Counted from the first letter of the stretch, positions 25,587 through 36,096 are shown. The stretch: DNA of 64,000 nt from Paraliobacillus quinghaiensis (GCF_003426025.1 NZ_QJSH01000008.1:1-64000), one strand, 5' to 3'. The notes: generated by a model from the sequence alone, not told the origin. A program made the numbers and translations.

Positions 25587-27716
25587 TTAACCTTCTTGAT
25601 TTTCTTGATCTGCTACTTCTTCGTTTAGATTTTCAGTTATACCTGTTTGCTGGCGTTCCTCTTTTAATTGAAAATATTTATTTATAATCCGGTTACCGAT
25701 TGCGTGATGAATTCCATTTTGGTCATTTCCAGTTCCAGCACGAGGAATCATGATCGCAAATGCTACTTCTGGTTCATCGTATGGAGCATAACCGACTAAA
25801 GCTAGGTTATAGGTATAGATCTCCTTTCCATTATCATAAAAAATATTTTGAGCCGTACCAGTCTTTGCTGCTACCTTGTACTTATTATCACGCCAATGGC
25901 CTGAAGCAGTACCACTTGAAACAACGCGTTTAAACCCTTCTTGGACACGATCGATATAACTGTCATCCATTACAACACGGTTTAATACATCGGTATCAAA
26001 ACTTTCCAGGACTGGTCCTAAAGAATCTTTAGCATTAGATTGCCTAATTTCTTTAACCAAGTGAGGGCGAACGCGGTAGCCCTCATTCGCAATCGTTGAA
26101 ACATATTGTGCTAACTGTAATGTTGTATAGGTATCATATTGACCGATTGCAAGGTTTAGTAATAGTCCTTGACCGCGAGGGCCAGGATCACCTACTAACC
26201 CAGTCGCTTCATATGGTAAATCAATTCCCGTTTCCACACCTAATCCAAATTGATTATAATAGTTACGTAAGACTTGAAAGGAATCCCAATCAAAATTATA
26301 TAGTGGTTCTTCGTAGCGATACGTAGCAGTTGCTAAACGAATTGCTACATTGAACATATAGACGTTTGATGATTTTTCAATAGCTTCTAAATCATTTACA
26401 TACCCCATATTTCTCCATGAACTTTTCTCGCGAGTTCCTGCTATTTTAATTGGCGTATCATAAATTTCTTCTCCAGGTCTCACCACTCCTGAATCTAACC
26501 CTGCTAGAACTGTTGCACCTTTTATAGTTGATCCTGGTAAATGCGCATCAATAATTGTTCGATACGATTGATCTACGTACTCATTGTCCTCACGATCATA
26601 ATGGGCACCAGATAGGCTAAGAACGTCTCCTGTTTGTGGATCCATCATCACTACTAATGCATCTTCCATATGTTTATTTTCACTTGGGTTTTGACTAATA
26701 AAGCTTTCTAGTTCTTCTTGAACAATCTTATCGATTTCTTGTTGCAATTTTATGTCTACTGTTAATACTAAATCGTTACCACTTTTACCTTCAATAATGG
26801 TCTCGGAACCTACTATATTACCGTTATTATCTGTCGTGTATTCAACGACTTCTTTTTGACCACGTAAAACACTTTCATATTCTTCCTCTAACCCACTTAT
26901 ACCTACACGATCATTTCTACTATAACCTCGTGTTAGATAATAGTCACTTTTATCCCTTGGTATTCCCTGGTCTGAAGACGTGATGTTACCAATAAATGTA
27001 GAAAGTGTATTTCCTACTTTTGATACCCGATTCCAATCTGGTAACGCATCAATTCCTGGAAGTTCATATAAGTGTTCTGAGACTAATGCATACTCTAACT
27101 CTGTTACATTTTCATTTTTTATTGTGTGTGGCGAAAGTTGATAAGCAGCATCTAATTCTTTTTTTATTGCAACAATATTTAATAGTTTAGGGTCTTCCCA
27201 ATTAAATTCGTTATAATCATTAGGTTTAATTTTATCAAGCATTGCCTGATATTGACCACCGTTATCTAGATCCTTTTCTTCTTCAGTCAATCGGGCCGCA
27301 GCTTCTGTTGCATTGAATAAATACCAATACTCTTTCTTGTCTCTTTCTCGAACTAATTTCTCAAGGTCGTCCATTTTTTCTTCCATCATAATGAATTCCG
27401 CTAACTTTTCAGCAATCTCTAATCGCTTCAATACAGAATCTCCATTTTTGGGTGGGGTATAGACTATCGACCTTTGTGGAACATTGTCCAAAATCAGTGT
27501 GCCATAGCGATCATACATTAAACCTCTAGGAACTGAGATGGTTGCTTGTGTATTTTCAGTTTTATCTATTTGTTTTTGCGCCTCTTCTCCATTTAATATT
27601 TGCACAACACCTAACTGCAAAATTAGCAATGAGAATAGAACAAACACAAAAATAAACAATATATTTAACCGAAAGGGAAGTTGCGACTTTTTCTTTTTCT
27701 TTTTCTTTTCCCCCAC
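25587..27716 (-). CDS. pbpA: Class B penicillin-binding protein (PBP2/PbpA type)
   Basis: This 709-residue transpeptidase is likely the elongation-complex (rod shape) PBP. It has a Lys-rich cytosolic start and one membrane helix (about 18-40). A dimerisation domain contains RGLMYDRYG, and the transpeptidase domain has SXXK STIK in LPGSTIKGA (about residue 400). SSN lies in EKSSNVYMFN and KTG in AAKTGTAQN (about 620). Synteny with yqgE and sodA upstream and pst downstream equals that of B. subtilis pbpA. It appears monocistronic. Confidence 0.92.
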   Translation of the reverse strand: MGEKKKKKKKSQLPFRLNILFIFVFVLFSLLILQLGVVQILNGEEAQKQIDKTENTQATISVPRGLMYDRYGTLILDNVPQRSIVYTPPKNGDSVLKRLEIAEKLAEFIMMEEKMDDLEKLVRERDKKEYWYLFNATEAAARLTEEEKDLDNGGQYQAMLDKIKPNDYNEFNWEDPKLLNIVAIKKELDAAYQLSPHTIKNENVTELEYALVSEHLYELPGIDALPDWNRVSKVGNTLSTFIGNITSSDQGIPRDKSDYYLTRGYSRNDRVGISGLEEEYESVLRGQKEVVEYTTDNNGNIVGSETIIEGKSGNDLVLTVDIKLQQEIDKIVQEELESFISQNPSENKHMEDALVVMMDPQTGDVLSLSGAHYDREDNEYVDQSYRTIIDAHLPGSTIKGATVLAGLDSGVVRPGEEIYDTPIKIAGTREKSSWRNMGYVNDLEAIEKSSNVYMFNVAIRLATATYRYEEPLYNFDWDSFQVLRNYYNQFGLGVETGIDLPYEATGLVGDPGPRGQGLLLNLAIGQYDTYTTLQLAQYVSTIANEGYRVRPHLVKEIRQSNAKDSLGPVLESFDTDVLNRVVMDDSYIDRVQEGFKRVVSSGTASGHWRDNKYKVAAKTGTAQNIFYDNGKEIYTYNLALVGYAPYDEPEVAFAIMIPRAGTGNDQNGIHHAIGNRIINKYFQLKEERQQTGITENLNEEVADQENQEG

Positions 27717-27771
27717 TTAATTCTCCCCCTTTTATCATAAAAAATCAGATAGGGTTATTATAACATGATGT

Positions 27772-29046
27772 TTATCTATTTTCATGATTCATTACCTCAT
27801 CTTTTAACGCAGAGGTGGGGTTTTTTGTGGTAGGAAGAAACGAAACTCTTCGAATAAAGAAATAAACAAGAAAATGACCGCCCCCTAGGATTACTAACAC
27901 ATAAGGAATAACTTGGTCAGTAGGAAAAAGTGTAACACTTAATATAAATAGTAGAATAGAACTAACTCTTCCTACATTTAGAAACAACTCTCGAACGACA
28001 ATATATTCAATTCGCATTTCTTTTGCTTTCCACGCATGTCCAATAATGTCATAGGTCATTGATGCATAAGGAACTGTGAATAAAGGATAAGCTATACCGA
28101 TTAATGCACCATATACTAGTAAAATGGTGTAATTCACATTAAATATAATTAGGAAGATAGCAAAATACAACGCTAACCCTCCAACTAAAATTGATTTTTT
28201 TCGCATTTTTTGTTTAATCAACCTTGTTGCCGCATAATAACAAACAAAGGAAAATCCTGAGAAAACGAGGTTAAATGTACCCAAAGCTAATTCACTTCCA
28301 GTTGCAATGAACACCCATATAGAAATAACAAATACGAATATACCTTCTCTTAACCCTTGTAAAGTATGTGCATAAAGTATGTGACGCCAATTTGAATTCT
28401 TTTTTCTTTCACGCAAAATGCGTCTAAAATCGAATTTACCAACAGCAGATCTTCTGTTTAAAAAGAAGCTACAAACTACTGCACATATAAATAATAGAAA
28501 AGAAATCGAAAAGATTATTGTATAACCTTGTGAATTATTCATTTGTGAAATAATAAAACCCGCAACGATAGGACCAATCATACCGCCAAATGATTGCATT
28601 AAACCTAAAAACCCATTAAAAAAATCACGAGTATCCGGTTCAGTAATCTCAAATGTCAATACATTAAACGCTAACCAGTAAAAGCCATACCCAACTCCTA
28701 GCAATCCCCCTAATAAAATATTAAATTTTGCCGCATTCTCACCGACCAATAAAACAGTCATAAAGAAGAAGGCTAAAAAAGTCACACCTAAACGTAAAAC
28801 AATAACTCTGTCAACTTTTTTAGCAAATCGTCCTGCCACAATAAAAGTTGTCGGTTGCAAAACATATATGGCTAAATTATAAAGAGCAATAGCTATGTAA
28901 TCATTAGATTGTTTCCATAAGTAAATATTAACAAAAGTATTTGATAAAAATGTGGCAAGAGCATATAACCCCCCAATTGTGAGTAATAACTTCAAGTCAC
29001 GATTTATTTCAATATCACCTAATAGAATGTTATGTTTTTTTGGCAT
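27772..29046 (-). CDS. yqgE: MFS transporter (YqgE-like)
   Basis: This 424-residue permease has about 12 membrane helices and the MFS loop pattern GRFAKKVDR between helices 2 and 3. A basic central loop (RRILRERKKNSNW) divides the two halves. ATG 29046 follows GAGGAGA at a good distance; an upstream ATG (29061) overlaps that site. The position between sodA and pbpA matches YqgE. The substrate cannot be read from the sequence. Confidence 0.82.
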   Translation of the reverse strand: MPKKHNILLGDIEINRDLKLLLTIGGLYALATFLSNTFVNIYLWKQSNDYIAIALYNLAIYVLQPTTFIVAGRFAKKVDRVIVLRLGVTFLAFFFMTVLLVGENAAKFNILLGGLLGVGYGFYWLAFNVLTFEITEPDTRDFFNGFLGLMQSFGGMIGPIVAGFIISQMNNSQGYTIIFSISFLLFICAVVCSFFLNRRSAVGKFDFRRILRERKKNSNWRHILYAHTLQGLREGIFVFVISIWVFIATGSELALGTFNLVFSGFSFVCYYAATRLIKQKMRKKSILVGGLALYFAIFLIIFNVNYTILLVYGALIGIAYPLFTVPYASMTYDIIGHAWKAKEMRIEYIVVRELFLNVGRVSSILLFILSVTLFPTDQVIPYVLVILGGGHFLVYFFIRRVSFLPTTKNPTSALKDEVMNHENR

Positions 29047-29163
29047 ATCAGTTCTCCTCATTTCGTTCTATGGTTTATTGTTTTCAAAAGATAAGCAGAT
29101 ATGCACTATTGTAGAGATGATATTTAATACAATTTAATTTAGCTTTTTATATTTTTTTAGCAA

Positions 29164-29200
29164 TAAAAAAAGCTGAGGATAGACCCTCAACTTTTTTAAC
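29164..29200 (-). terminator. Terminator of sodA
   Basis: AGTTGAGGG and TCCTCAGCT (minus strand) form a 9-bp stem with one wobble, followed by T7 to T8. It lies directly after the sodA stop. Confidence 0.85.
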
Positions 29201-29204
29201 TATA

Positions 29205-29816
29205 TTATTTAGCTGCTTGATATAACTTAGCAACTTCATCCCAATTAACTACGTTCCAAAATGCAGCTACGTAATCAGGACGTTTATTTTGGTATTTCAA
29301 GTAATAGGCATGTTCCCAAACATCTAGACCAAGAATCGGCTTCTTGCCTTCCATCACAGGTGTATCTTGGTTTGGTGTACTTGTAATTACAAGGTTACCA
29401 TTGTCTACAATCAGCCAAGCCCAACCAGAACCAAATCTTCCTGTAGCTGCGGCCTTAAATTTTTCTTTAAAATCATCAAGGCTACCAAAGGAGTCTTTAA
29501 TTGCTGAAGCTAGTTCTCCCGTTGGCTCACCACCACCATTTGGTGAAAGCAATGTCCAAAATAAGCTATGGTTTGCATGGCCACCACCATTATTACGTAC
29601 AGCAGTACGAACAGATTCAGGTAGGCTATCTAAATCAGAAAGAAGTTCTTCCAATGATTTATTTTGAAGATCTGCATGCCCTTCAAGCGCTGCATTTAAT
29701 TTAGTAACATATGTGTTATGGTGTTTCGTATGATGAATATTCATTGTTTCCTTATCAATGTGTGGTTCTAACGCATCATAAGCGTAAGGTAGTTCTGGTA
29801 ATTCAAATTTAGCCAT
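29205..29816 (-). CDS. sodA: Superoxide dismutase, Mn/Fe type
   Basis: This 203-residue cytosolic dismutase has the four metal ligands in place: His27 ([12 protein letters not shown]), His82 (HANHSLFW), and Asp and His in [14 protein letters not shown]. The Gly-Gly-rich NNGGGHANH and the WEHAYY context favour the manganese form. GGAGG lies just before ATG 29816. Known function: conversion of superoxide to peroxide and oxygen. Confidence 0.95.
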   Translation of the reverse strand: MAKFELPELPYAYDALEPHIDKETMNIHHTKHHNTYVTKLNAALEGHADLQNKSLEELLSDLDSLPESVRTAVRNNGGGHANHSLFWTLLSPNGGGEPTGELASAIKDSFGSLDDFKEKFKAAATGRFGSGWAWLIVDNGNLVITSTPNQDTPVMEGKKPILGLDVWEHAYYLKYQNKRPDYVAAFWNVVNWDEVAKLYQAAK

Positions 29817-29979
29817 AAATAATCCTCCTTAAAATATATGTAAGAAAAACGTCACAAAATTTTCGTTTTTCTGTTACATTTAGGTTATCAAAGCACTTTT
29901 AATCTTGCAACTTTTATGCTTCAGAAGAAAAATGAATTCTTCATATAGTTACTATTCACTAGTAACTCTTTTTTTAAAC

Positions 29980-30630
29980 TCATTTTTTATTTTTTCTGTT
30001 TATCTTATTTTTTCCACTAATATCGGTTTGAGCAATATTATCCATTTCCTCTGTAGTACCATAATCTTTATCAGAATTAACGTGCATATTACTGTAACTT
30101 TCTTTTTCTTGATAAAAGTCTGATGGACTATTTGAAGAACCATACTCATCTACTGACTGCCATGTGTCTTCAGCATCAAAAGCAGTTGATTCATCTTCAT
30201 CAGCTTTAGACTTTCTATTAATAATATTTGGATCTAATACCTGTTCTTCTAATGGTCTTCTGTTTTCGTCAGAAGTTTTCGCATGATTTATACAATATAA
30301 TGCAGTAGGTAATGCTACTAAACGTTCTTCAGATATTTCTGTCCCACATGTTTTACATATACCATATGTTCCATTCTCAATTGCTTTAAGTGCAAGATTG
30401 ATATCCTCAATCTCTTGAATTGAATGTTCATTTAATGCAATATTTTTTTCTCGTTCAAATAATTCTGATCCTTGATCACCAGGGTGGTTATCATAGTTAG
30501 ATAACTCTTCTACAATTTGGTTTACTTGCTCTTTTTCTAGGTTGGTCTGAATTTTTATTTGACCTAAGACATTTTGCTTTTGTTCAAGTAATAGCTTTTC
30601 ACATTTTTGTTTTACTCTATCTGATATCAT
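29980..30630 (-). CDS. TraR/DksA-type zinc finger protein (YteA-like)
   Basis: This 216-residue protein has an N-terminal coiled coil (KCEKLLLEQKQNVLGQIKIQ) and a central GSELFEREKNIALNE segment. A DksA-type zinc finger CKTCG...YCINH (residues about 94-118) follows, in which the fourth ligand is His. The C-terminal 90 residues are acidic and low in complexity. This layout fits the YteA family of sporulation-associated proteins. Whether it acts on RNA polymerase like DksA is unknown. Confidence 0.75.
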   Translation of the reverse strand: MISDRVKQKCEKLLLEQKQNVLGQIKIQTNLEKEQVNQIVEELSNYDNHPGDQGSELFEREKNIALNEHSIQEIEDINLALKAIENGTYGICKTCGTEISEERLVALPTALYCINHAKTSDENRRPLEEQVLDPNIINRKSKADEDESTAFDAEDTWQSVDEYGSSNSPSDFYQEKESYSNMHVNSDKDYGTTEEMDNIAQTDISGKNKINRKNKK

Positions 30631-30743
30631 AATTTATCCTCCCTGAACTTTCATTGGGTATTTATAATAGCTATACCTCAGAATAGAGTTTTTAAACTTT
30701 TCAGATTAAGTTCGTGTCAAACAGTCGAATACAATTGTTTTTA

Positions 30744-30776
30744 AACAAAAAAACAAGCAGATTTCTGCTTGTTTTA
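30744..30776 (-). terminator. Terminator of the tRNA operon
   Basis: AACAAGCAGA (30752-30761) and TCTGCTTGTT (30764-30773) form a tight hairpin with a T run (30745-30751) on the minus strand, just beyond tRNA-Phe. Confidence 0.9.
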
Positions 30777-30781
30777 AAAGA

Positions 30782-30854
<73 letters not shown>

Positions 30855-30874
30855 GTAATATGTATTTAGAAAAA

Positions 30875-30967
30875 TGGAGGAGGATGAGGGATTCGAACCC
30901 CCGCGAGCCGCGAAGCCCCTGTCGGTTTTCAAGACCGATCCCTTCAGCCAGACTTGGGTAATCCTCC
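30875..30967 (-). tRNA. tRNA-Ser (TGA)
   Basis: This class II tRNA has a long variable arm. The acceptor arms are GGAGGAT/ATCCTCC, the anticodon loop is CTTGAAA, and CCA is encoded. The D-arm start TACCCAAGTCTGGCTGAAGG is typical of Bacillus tRNA-Ser. Confidence 0.94.
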
Positions 30968-30991
30968 GTAATACAAATATTTTCTTAGAAA

Positions 30992-31068
30992 TGGTGGACC
31001 CTGCAGGATTCGAACCTGCGACCGATCGGTTATGAGCCGATAGCTCTAACCAACTGAGCTAAGGGTCC
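30992..31068 (-). tRNA. tRNA with CAT anticodon, probably tRNA-Ile2
   Basis: The acceptor GGACCCT/GGGTCC-A pairs with one change, the anticodon loop is CTCATAA and CCA is encoded. It starts GGACCCTTAGCTCAGTTGG, like the Bacillus tRNA-Ile whose C34 is changed to lysidine by TilS. It is unlike the true elongator tRNA-Met two genes upstream. Automatic tools may call it Met. Confidence 0.8.
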
Positions 31069-31081
31069 TTATTACTTTAAA

Positions 31082-31158
31082 TGGGGCGACCGGTGGGAAT
31101 TGAACCCACGAATGCCGGAACCACAATCCGGTGCGTTAACCCCTTCGCCACGACCGCC
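31082..31158 (-). tRNA. tRNA-His (GTG)
   Basis: It starts with an encoded extra G (GGCGGTCG...). The anticodon loop is ATTGTGG, the T arm GGTTCAATTCC and CCA is encoded. Confidence 0.94.
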
Positions 31159-31182
31159 ATCATTAGTAAAACATATTTTAAT

Positions 31183-31259
31183 TGGTAGCGGCGGAGGGGA
31201 TCGAACCCCCGACCTCACGGGTATGAACCGTACGCTCTCGCCAGCTGAGCTACACCGCC
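31183..31259 (-). tRNA. tRNA-Met, elongator (CAT)
   Basis: It starts GGCGGTGTAGCTCAGCTGG, with anticodon loop TTCATAC, T arm GGTTCGATCCC and encoded CCA. This is the standard Bacillus elongator tRNA-Met. Confidence 0.93.
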
Positions 31260-31263
31260 ATGT

Positions 31264-31338
31264 TGGCTCCACAGGTAGGATTCGAACCTACGACCGATCG
31301 GTTAACAGCCGATAGCTCTACCACTGAGCTACTGTGGA
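31264..31338 (-). tRNA. tRNA-Asn (GTT)
   Basis: It starts TCCACAGTAGCTCAGTGG, with anticodon loop CTGTTAA, T arm GGTTCGAATCC and encoded CCA. It is the first gene of the operon Asn-Met-His-Ile2-Ser-Phe. Confidence 0.94.
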
Positions 31339-31402
31339 ATAATAAAATATGTAAAGCTAAAATTTTAACTAAAGTAACTATCGCACTTAAGCGACGTATA
31401 AT

Positions 31403-31431
31403 AATATAACATGTATCTGTATACCTGTCAA
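31403..31431 (-). promoter_or_regulatory. Sigma-A promoter of the tRNA operon
   Basis: On the minus strand TTGACA (31431-31426) and TATATT (31408-31403) are 17 bases apart, about 65 bases upstream of tRNA-Asn. It is a near-consensus promoter as expected for stable RNA. Confidence 0.85.
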
Positions 31432-31854
31432 CAGATTTATTAAATATTTTTTTGTTTCTGTTTTTTTAAAATTAAGCAACAAAAATAATATAGCATGTAC
31501 TACTAAATCATTCAAGCTTTTTTTTATAAAATATTAAAAAAGAGAGTGAAATTCGTAAATGCCACTCTCTTTTTATTTTTTGAATACTACATGCAGAAAG
31601 TTCTCTTCGAAGATAAGATCTAATATTTGCGAATAGCCACTTGAACTACACAGTCTTCCACCGTCGGTATCCCCAATGGGCAGAGTTACTATCATCCTTC
31701 TGTAACAGCTTTCTACGCTTTATTAATTATTTTATCTATACTTGGTGCACCTTTTATTTACAATTAAATAGAAAGAACTCTCTAGGTTGGTTTACTTAAA
31801 CATTGTCACGCAAGTTATACAATAAACGCTTCTTCATCTATTATTCCCCTTAAG
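31432..31854. other. Intergenic region with terminator and possible gene scar
   Basis: A bidirectional-looking terminator lies at 31539-31572 (AAAGAGAGTG/CACTCTCTTT). From about 31675 to 31765 the plus strand can be read as GIPNGQSYYHPSVTAFYALL followed by IILSILGAPFIYN and a stop. It looks like the end of a small membrane protein but has no start or ribosome site. Nothing else is recognisable. Confidence 0.35.
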
Positions 31855-33696
31855 TCATTGATCTGTTTTTTTCTCAGTTTTTGCTTCTTCATTTAGTACG
31901 ACCTTAGGACTACTCTTGTGCATTTTGGACTGGTCATGACTGTAACTAATACTGAAATTATCCGTTATAATAGATAGAGAACTAGACAAATCACGTAACC
32001 TTAAGCTAACCTCATTTGTTCTTTTCATTTCTTCGATTTGGTAGTCACTCGCTGCTAGCATCTGTTCTGAACTTGCCAATGTTTCCTGCGAAACAGAAGA
32101 TAGGTTATCTGCAGTTTCTTCTAGCACTGGTAAAACCTCTTCAATTTCTACTAGATCACCTTGCATTCCTTGTAGATTACTACTAAACACAGAGATTTCG
32201 TGCATCAAATGATCAAAAGATACTTTAGATTCGTTAGCCATCTTCAAGTTGTTTGTAATTTTATTTAGCATTTGATCAAATTCTTGAGTTGCTTGTATTG
32301 TTATATTTTCCAAATTTGAGATTGACTTTGTTATCTTTTCTGTTGCAGCTGTTGATTGCTCTGCTAATATTCTTACCTCATTTGCCACTACTGCAAATCC
32401 TTTACCAGCTTCTCCAGCCCGTGCTGCTTCAATCGATGCATTTAGCGCAAGTAATTTTGTTTGTTCTGCAATGCCTTTTACTAACCCAACCAGATTTGTA
32501 ATTATTAATGAGTTGTCCTTAACATGATTTATCGTTTTCGTTAGCTTATCAAAATCATGCTCAAATTTTTGAATCGTTATAATTAATTCAGCCATTGTGT
32601 CCTCACCATGCTTCGCAGATTCATTCATATGTTCTGAACTATCAAAAACAATATCCATATTTCCCAGCATTGCTTCAATTTTATCTTTCATTGTCTTAAA
32701 ACTATTGACGCTGTTTTCAGAACTACTAGCTGTCTGTTGCGCACCTAATTTTACAATATTTATCGCCGATACTAGTTGGTGACTGGAACTAAGCGTATTT
32801 TCAGATGACTTGTTTAATTCACCACCTGTAGTTTCCAGTTCCTTTGTTGTTTCCTTTAATTCGTGGATCATATTTCTCATTTGATCAATCATCGCATTAT
32901 AACTTGTATGTAATGATACAATTTCCGGAATGGTAGTAGAAAGGGACGCGGAATGCTTAAGATTACCCTCACGCACCTCTTTCATTGTACGCTTCAAAAT
33001 ATTAAGAGGTTTTGTTACACTTCCTACAAAAAGAATCGTTAAGATAGCAGTAACTATTATACTTATAGCACTAACTAATAATATAAAGTAACCCATTTGA
33101 TCAATAGGCTCCATATAGGATTCTGTTGGAATTAAAAGTGCATATGTACCGTCTATTTCTTTCATTTCTCTGAATGATATTGTATAATTCTCACCACTTA
33201 TTTTTTCATAAATAATTCCGTTTTTTTGTTCTTTTATTCTATTAATTTGGTTATCTGATAGTAAAGGCAAAGATGTTTCACTTACTTTAAATGCAGTGAC
33301 ATCACCATTTTCGAGATAGAAGAATTCAGATTCAATTCCATCAGAAGCAAGCTTTTTCTGTTGTGAGCGCACATTCTCCTCAAGTTGCTGCATAAAGTAT
33401 TCATCGTCACTGACATAAACAAATTTTAAATTCTCTGCGATATAGCCCATTAATTCTGTTTCTCGAACTAACCTATTCTCTATCGAGTTCATCGTCATAT
33501 CCTTAGCTTTCATATAAGAACTATACCCAATAATTGCAATAGTTATTACTAGCAGTGAAACAAACAGAATACATAGTCTGGCACTCAAACTAAGCTTGCT
33601 TAATAATCTTTTGTACCAATTCCTTTTATTAAGTATTTTGTCCTTTAATATTTTTTCTTTTTTTCCCTTTTCCAAAATAAATGCCCCCACAATCAC
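31855..33696 (-). CDS. Methyl-accepting chemotaxis protein
   Basis: This 613-residue transmembrane receptor has a first helix at about 38-58, an extracellular sensor domain (about 60-195) and a second helix at about 198-220. HAMP (about 222-275) and a cytoplasmic signalling domain follow, with the hairpin tip [20 protein letters not shown] (about 430) then [12 protein letters not shown]. The sensor is small and resembles dCache/sCache only loosely; its ligand is unknown. GTG 33696 has a weak ribosome site, so an internal start such as TTG 33675 is possible. It stands alone without che genes. Confidence 0.88.
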   Translation of the reverse strand: MIVGAFILEKGKKEKILKDKILNKRNWYKRLLSKLSLSARLCILFVSLLVITIAIIGYSSYMKAKDMTMNSIENRLVRETELMGYIAENLKFVYVSDDEYFMQQLEENVRSQQKKLASDGIESEFFYLENGDVTAFKVSETSLPLLSDNQINRIKEQKNGIIYEKISGENYTISFREMKEIDGTYALLIPTESYMEPIDQMGYFILLVSAISIIVTAILTILFVGSVTKPLNILKRTMKEVREGNLKHSASLSTTIPEIVSLHTSYNAMIDQMRNMIHELKETTKELETTGGELNKSSENTLSSSHQLVSAINIVKLGAQQTASSSENSVNSFKTMKDKIEAMLGNMDIVFDSSEHMNESAKHGEDTMAELIITIQKFEHDFDKLTKTINHVKDNSLIITNLVGLVKGIAEQTKLLALNASIEAARAGEAGKGFAVVANEVRILAEQSTAATEKITKSISNLENITIQATQEFDQMLNKITNNLKMANESKVSFDHLMHEISVFSSNLQGMQGDLVEIEEVLPVLEETADNLSSVSQETLASSEQMLAASDYQIEEMKRTNEVSLRLRDLSSSLSIITDNFSISYSHDQSKMHKSSPKVVLNEEAKTEKKTDQ

Positions 33697-34138
33697 TGTA
33701 CTATTTTCCTAATATAGGTTTGATTATACAGGTGAAGTATGAAGTTACTGTAAATTTTCCGATAATTTTGATTTACAATACAATCTTTCATTTTTTAATT
33801 ATTTACGTTAAAAAATGAAAACTTGAATTACTTATTTGAGGTAAATTAGAACAACAAAAACAAAATGATATTCCTTATGTATATTAATAATTTTAAAAGG
33901 CTATATCAGCAATTTTAACAGTCCACCTTTGACAATAGTATTCGATCCTATTACACCATTTCTCTTTCTGGTTAAGATTTGGATACTTATTATTTTTCTG
34001 TAGCTAAAGTTTAATATAAGAAATATCTGTTTTATTTCGTTCATTGTTATACCAATAGACATAACCTTCTATTCGATTTTTTAACTCTTACTATTTTATC
34101 CACTACTGGCAATTTAAATATATTAAAAAATTAAAAAA
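33697..34138. other. AT-rich intergenic region
   Basis: No open reading frame with a ribosome site, RNA gene or repeat is seen here. A TTTACA...TATAAT pair at about 33730-33760 on the minus strand has a 20-base spacer, too long for a confident promoter. No clear sigma-D promoter (TAAA-N15-GCCGATAA) for the chemoreceptor was found in the correct orientation. Confidence 0.5.
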
Positions 34139-34190
34139 TACCTGTAGTTTAAACACTTTTTTTAAAGTGTTCTAACTACAGGTACCATAT
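34139..34190 (-). terminator. Terminator of the Na/Pi transporter gene
   Basis: An extended hairpin has ACCTGTAGTT pairing with AACTACAGGT and an inner ACACTTT/AAAGTGT stem. A T run follows on the minus strand. Confidence 0.88.
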
Positions 34191-34208
34191 TAAAATACCC
34201 TCTTTTTT

Positions 34209-35855
34209 CTAGTGTACCGTCTCAGGAATCTTCTCTCCTAATACCTCTTCTGCAATATTTAAGGAGTGATCTCCAATACGTTCTAAATTACTTAGTATAT
34301 CAACAAACACAATACCTGAAGCTCCAGAACATAGCCCCTCATTTAAACGTATAATGTGCTTTTTACGGAAATTTTTCTCCATTTTGTCTATCTCGGTCTC
34401 TTTTTGTACTACTTGTAAAGCCAATTCACGATCCATATCTGCTAATGATTGAACTGCAAGCTTAACAGTTGCTGATGTCAAATCAAACATCTCATTGAGA
34501 TCAATTTTAGCTTGTTCAGTAATCGTAATTTTATTAGATATCTTGTATTGAATTAGTTCAACTATATTCTCAAAGTGATCCCCAATTCTTTCAATATCTC
34601 GAACAGAGTCAATTAATGTTGAGTGTTTCTCACTTTCAACATCAGATAAAGAAGCGCTAGACAATTGAATTAAATAATCTGTTATTTCACGATCTAATTT
34701 ATTCAATGCATTCTCAATTTGTAAAGCTGATTCAGCATGTTTTGTCTGCTGATTGTTCAGATATAAGCTTGTTTCTTCCAACCCTTTATAAGCATATTCA
34801 CCCATACGAATCACTTCTTCTTTTGATTGCTCTAATGCAACAGAAGGTGCTTGTTGTATGAATATCGGATCAAGATGAGTTGGTTTATATTTAACTACCG
34901 AATCTTCTCCTGGGATTAATTTTGTTACTAACAAGGCTAATGCCCCAATAAACGGAAATTGTATAATTGCATTTGAGAAATTGAATATACCATGCGCAAA
35001 TGCTATCGTCATTTCATGATTTAAGCTTAATTCATTTTGTATCATTGCAATAAATTGCGTATATGGTCCAATAATGATTAAAATAATCGTTGTCCCAATG
35101 ACATTAAAAATAACATGTGTTAATGCTGCTCTTCTTGCAGCAACAGTAGCACCAATTGATGCAATAACTGCTGTAATTGTTGTTCCAATATTATCTCCAA
35201 ATAAAACTGGAAGTGCGGCTTCTAACTCAATCGCACCTTCGGCAAATAAACTTTGCAATATCCCAATTGTTGCACTTGAGCTTTGGACAATTACTGTAAA
35301 TAAAGTCCCAACAGTAACACCTAGGATCGGACTACTAGACATTTCCACAGTTAGATCTTGGAACGCTCCAACATAGCGAAGTGGTTTTAAACCGCTGCCC
35401 ATTAAGTCTAGTCCATAGAACAATGCACCGAAGCCAAATACAGCTTGTCCAATGTTCGAGATCTTATTACTCTTAAAGAAAAATAGCATTAAAGCACCAA
35501 TAGCTAAAATAGGTAAAGCGTACTCCTTAATTTCAATACCAATGATAAACGCAGTAACTGTTGTACCAATATTTGCACCCATAATAACACCAATTGATTG
35601 TCTAAGTGTCATAAAACCTGCATTAACTAATCCAACTGTTAGTACCGTTGTACCTGTACTTGTTTGTAATAGAATCGTTACTACAATACCAGCAAGAACC
35701 CCCATAAAAGGATTACTTGTAAACTTATCAAGGATATCTTTAAGTCTTTCACCCGCTGACTTTTGTAGTCCTTCCCCCATATATTTAATACCTAACAAGA
35801 AAATACCTAATCCACCGATGAATTCAAATATCAGTGATTGAATATCAATATTCAC
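34209..35855 (-). CDS. Na/Pi cotransporter family protein (NptA type)
   Basis: This 548-residue protein has a membrane half with two inverted repeats carrying the QTSTGTTVLTVG and QSSSATIG signatures (about residues 67 and 200). A PhoU-like helical domain forms the C-terminal half (about 340-545, with RDIERIGDHFENI and SNLERIGDHSLNIAEE). Known relatives import phosphate with sodium. I prefer GTG 35855, preceded by AAAGGGGTG, over the TTG at 35879. It is a second phosphate uptake route 9 kb from pst; no PHO box is evident upstream. Confidence 0.88.
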   Translation of the reverse strand: MNIDIQSLIFEFIGGLGIFLLGIKYMGEGLQKSAGERLKDILDKFTSNPFMGVLAGIVVTILLQTSTGTTVLTVGLVNAGFMTLRQSIGVIMGANIGTTVTAFIIGIEIKEYALPILAIGALMLFFFKSNKISNIGQAVFGFGALFYGLDLMGSGLKPLRYVGAFQDLTVEMSSSPILGVTVGTLFTVIVQSSSATIGILQSLFAEGAIELEAALPVLFGDNIGTTITAVIASIGATVAARRAALTHVIFNVIGTTIILIIIGPYTQFIAMIQNELSLNHEMTIAFAHGIFNFSNAIIQFPFIGALALLVTKLIPGEDSVVKYKPTHLDPIFIQQAPSVALEQSKEEVIRMGEYAYKGLEETSLYLNNQQTKHAESALQIENALNKLDREITDYLIQLSSASLSDVESEKHSTLIDSVRDIERIGDHFENIVELIQYKISNKITITEQAKIDLNEMFDLTSATVKLAVQSLADMDRELALQVVQKETEIDKMEKNFRKKHIIRLNEGLCSGASGIVFVDILSNLERIGDHSLNIAEEVLGEKIPETVH

Positions 35856-36061
35856 TGGACCATACACCCCTTTGTACAATTATTTATATAAAAATCAATA
35901 ACACACCTCTACCATTATTAAAGATAGTAGCATAATTGTAAAGTTTTTTTAATAAAAATTTACACTAAATTTACACAAAGTTTGCGAAAATTCGACAATA
36001 TTATTAAAAATGTAAAAAACAGTCACTGAACTTATACCCTATAAGTTTCTCTAAGGTACAA

Positions 36062-36096
36062 AAAATATTGCTTCTAAAATATAGAAGCAATATTTT
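36062..36096 (-). terminator. Terminator of the nfeD-like gene
   Basis: AAATATTGCTTCT (36063-36075) pairs with AGAAGCAATATTT (36083-36095), with A/T runs on both sides. It abuts the stop of the nfeD-like gene. Confidence 0.88.
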
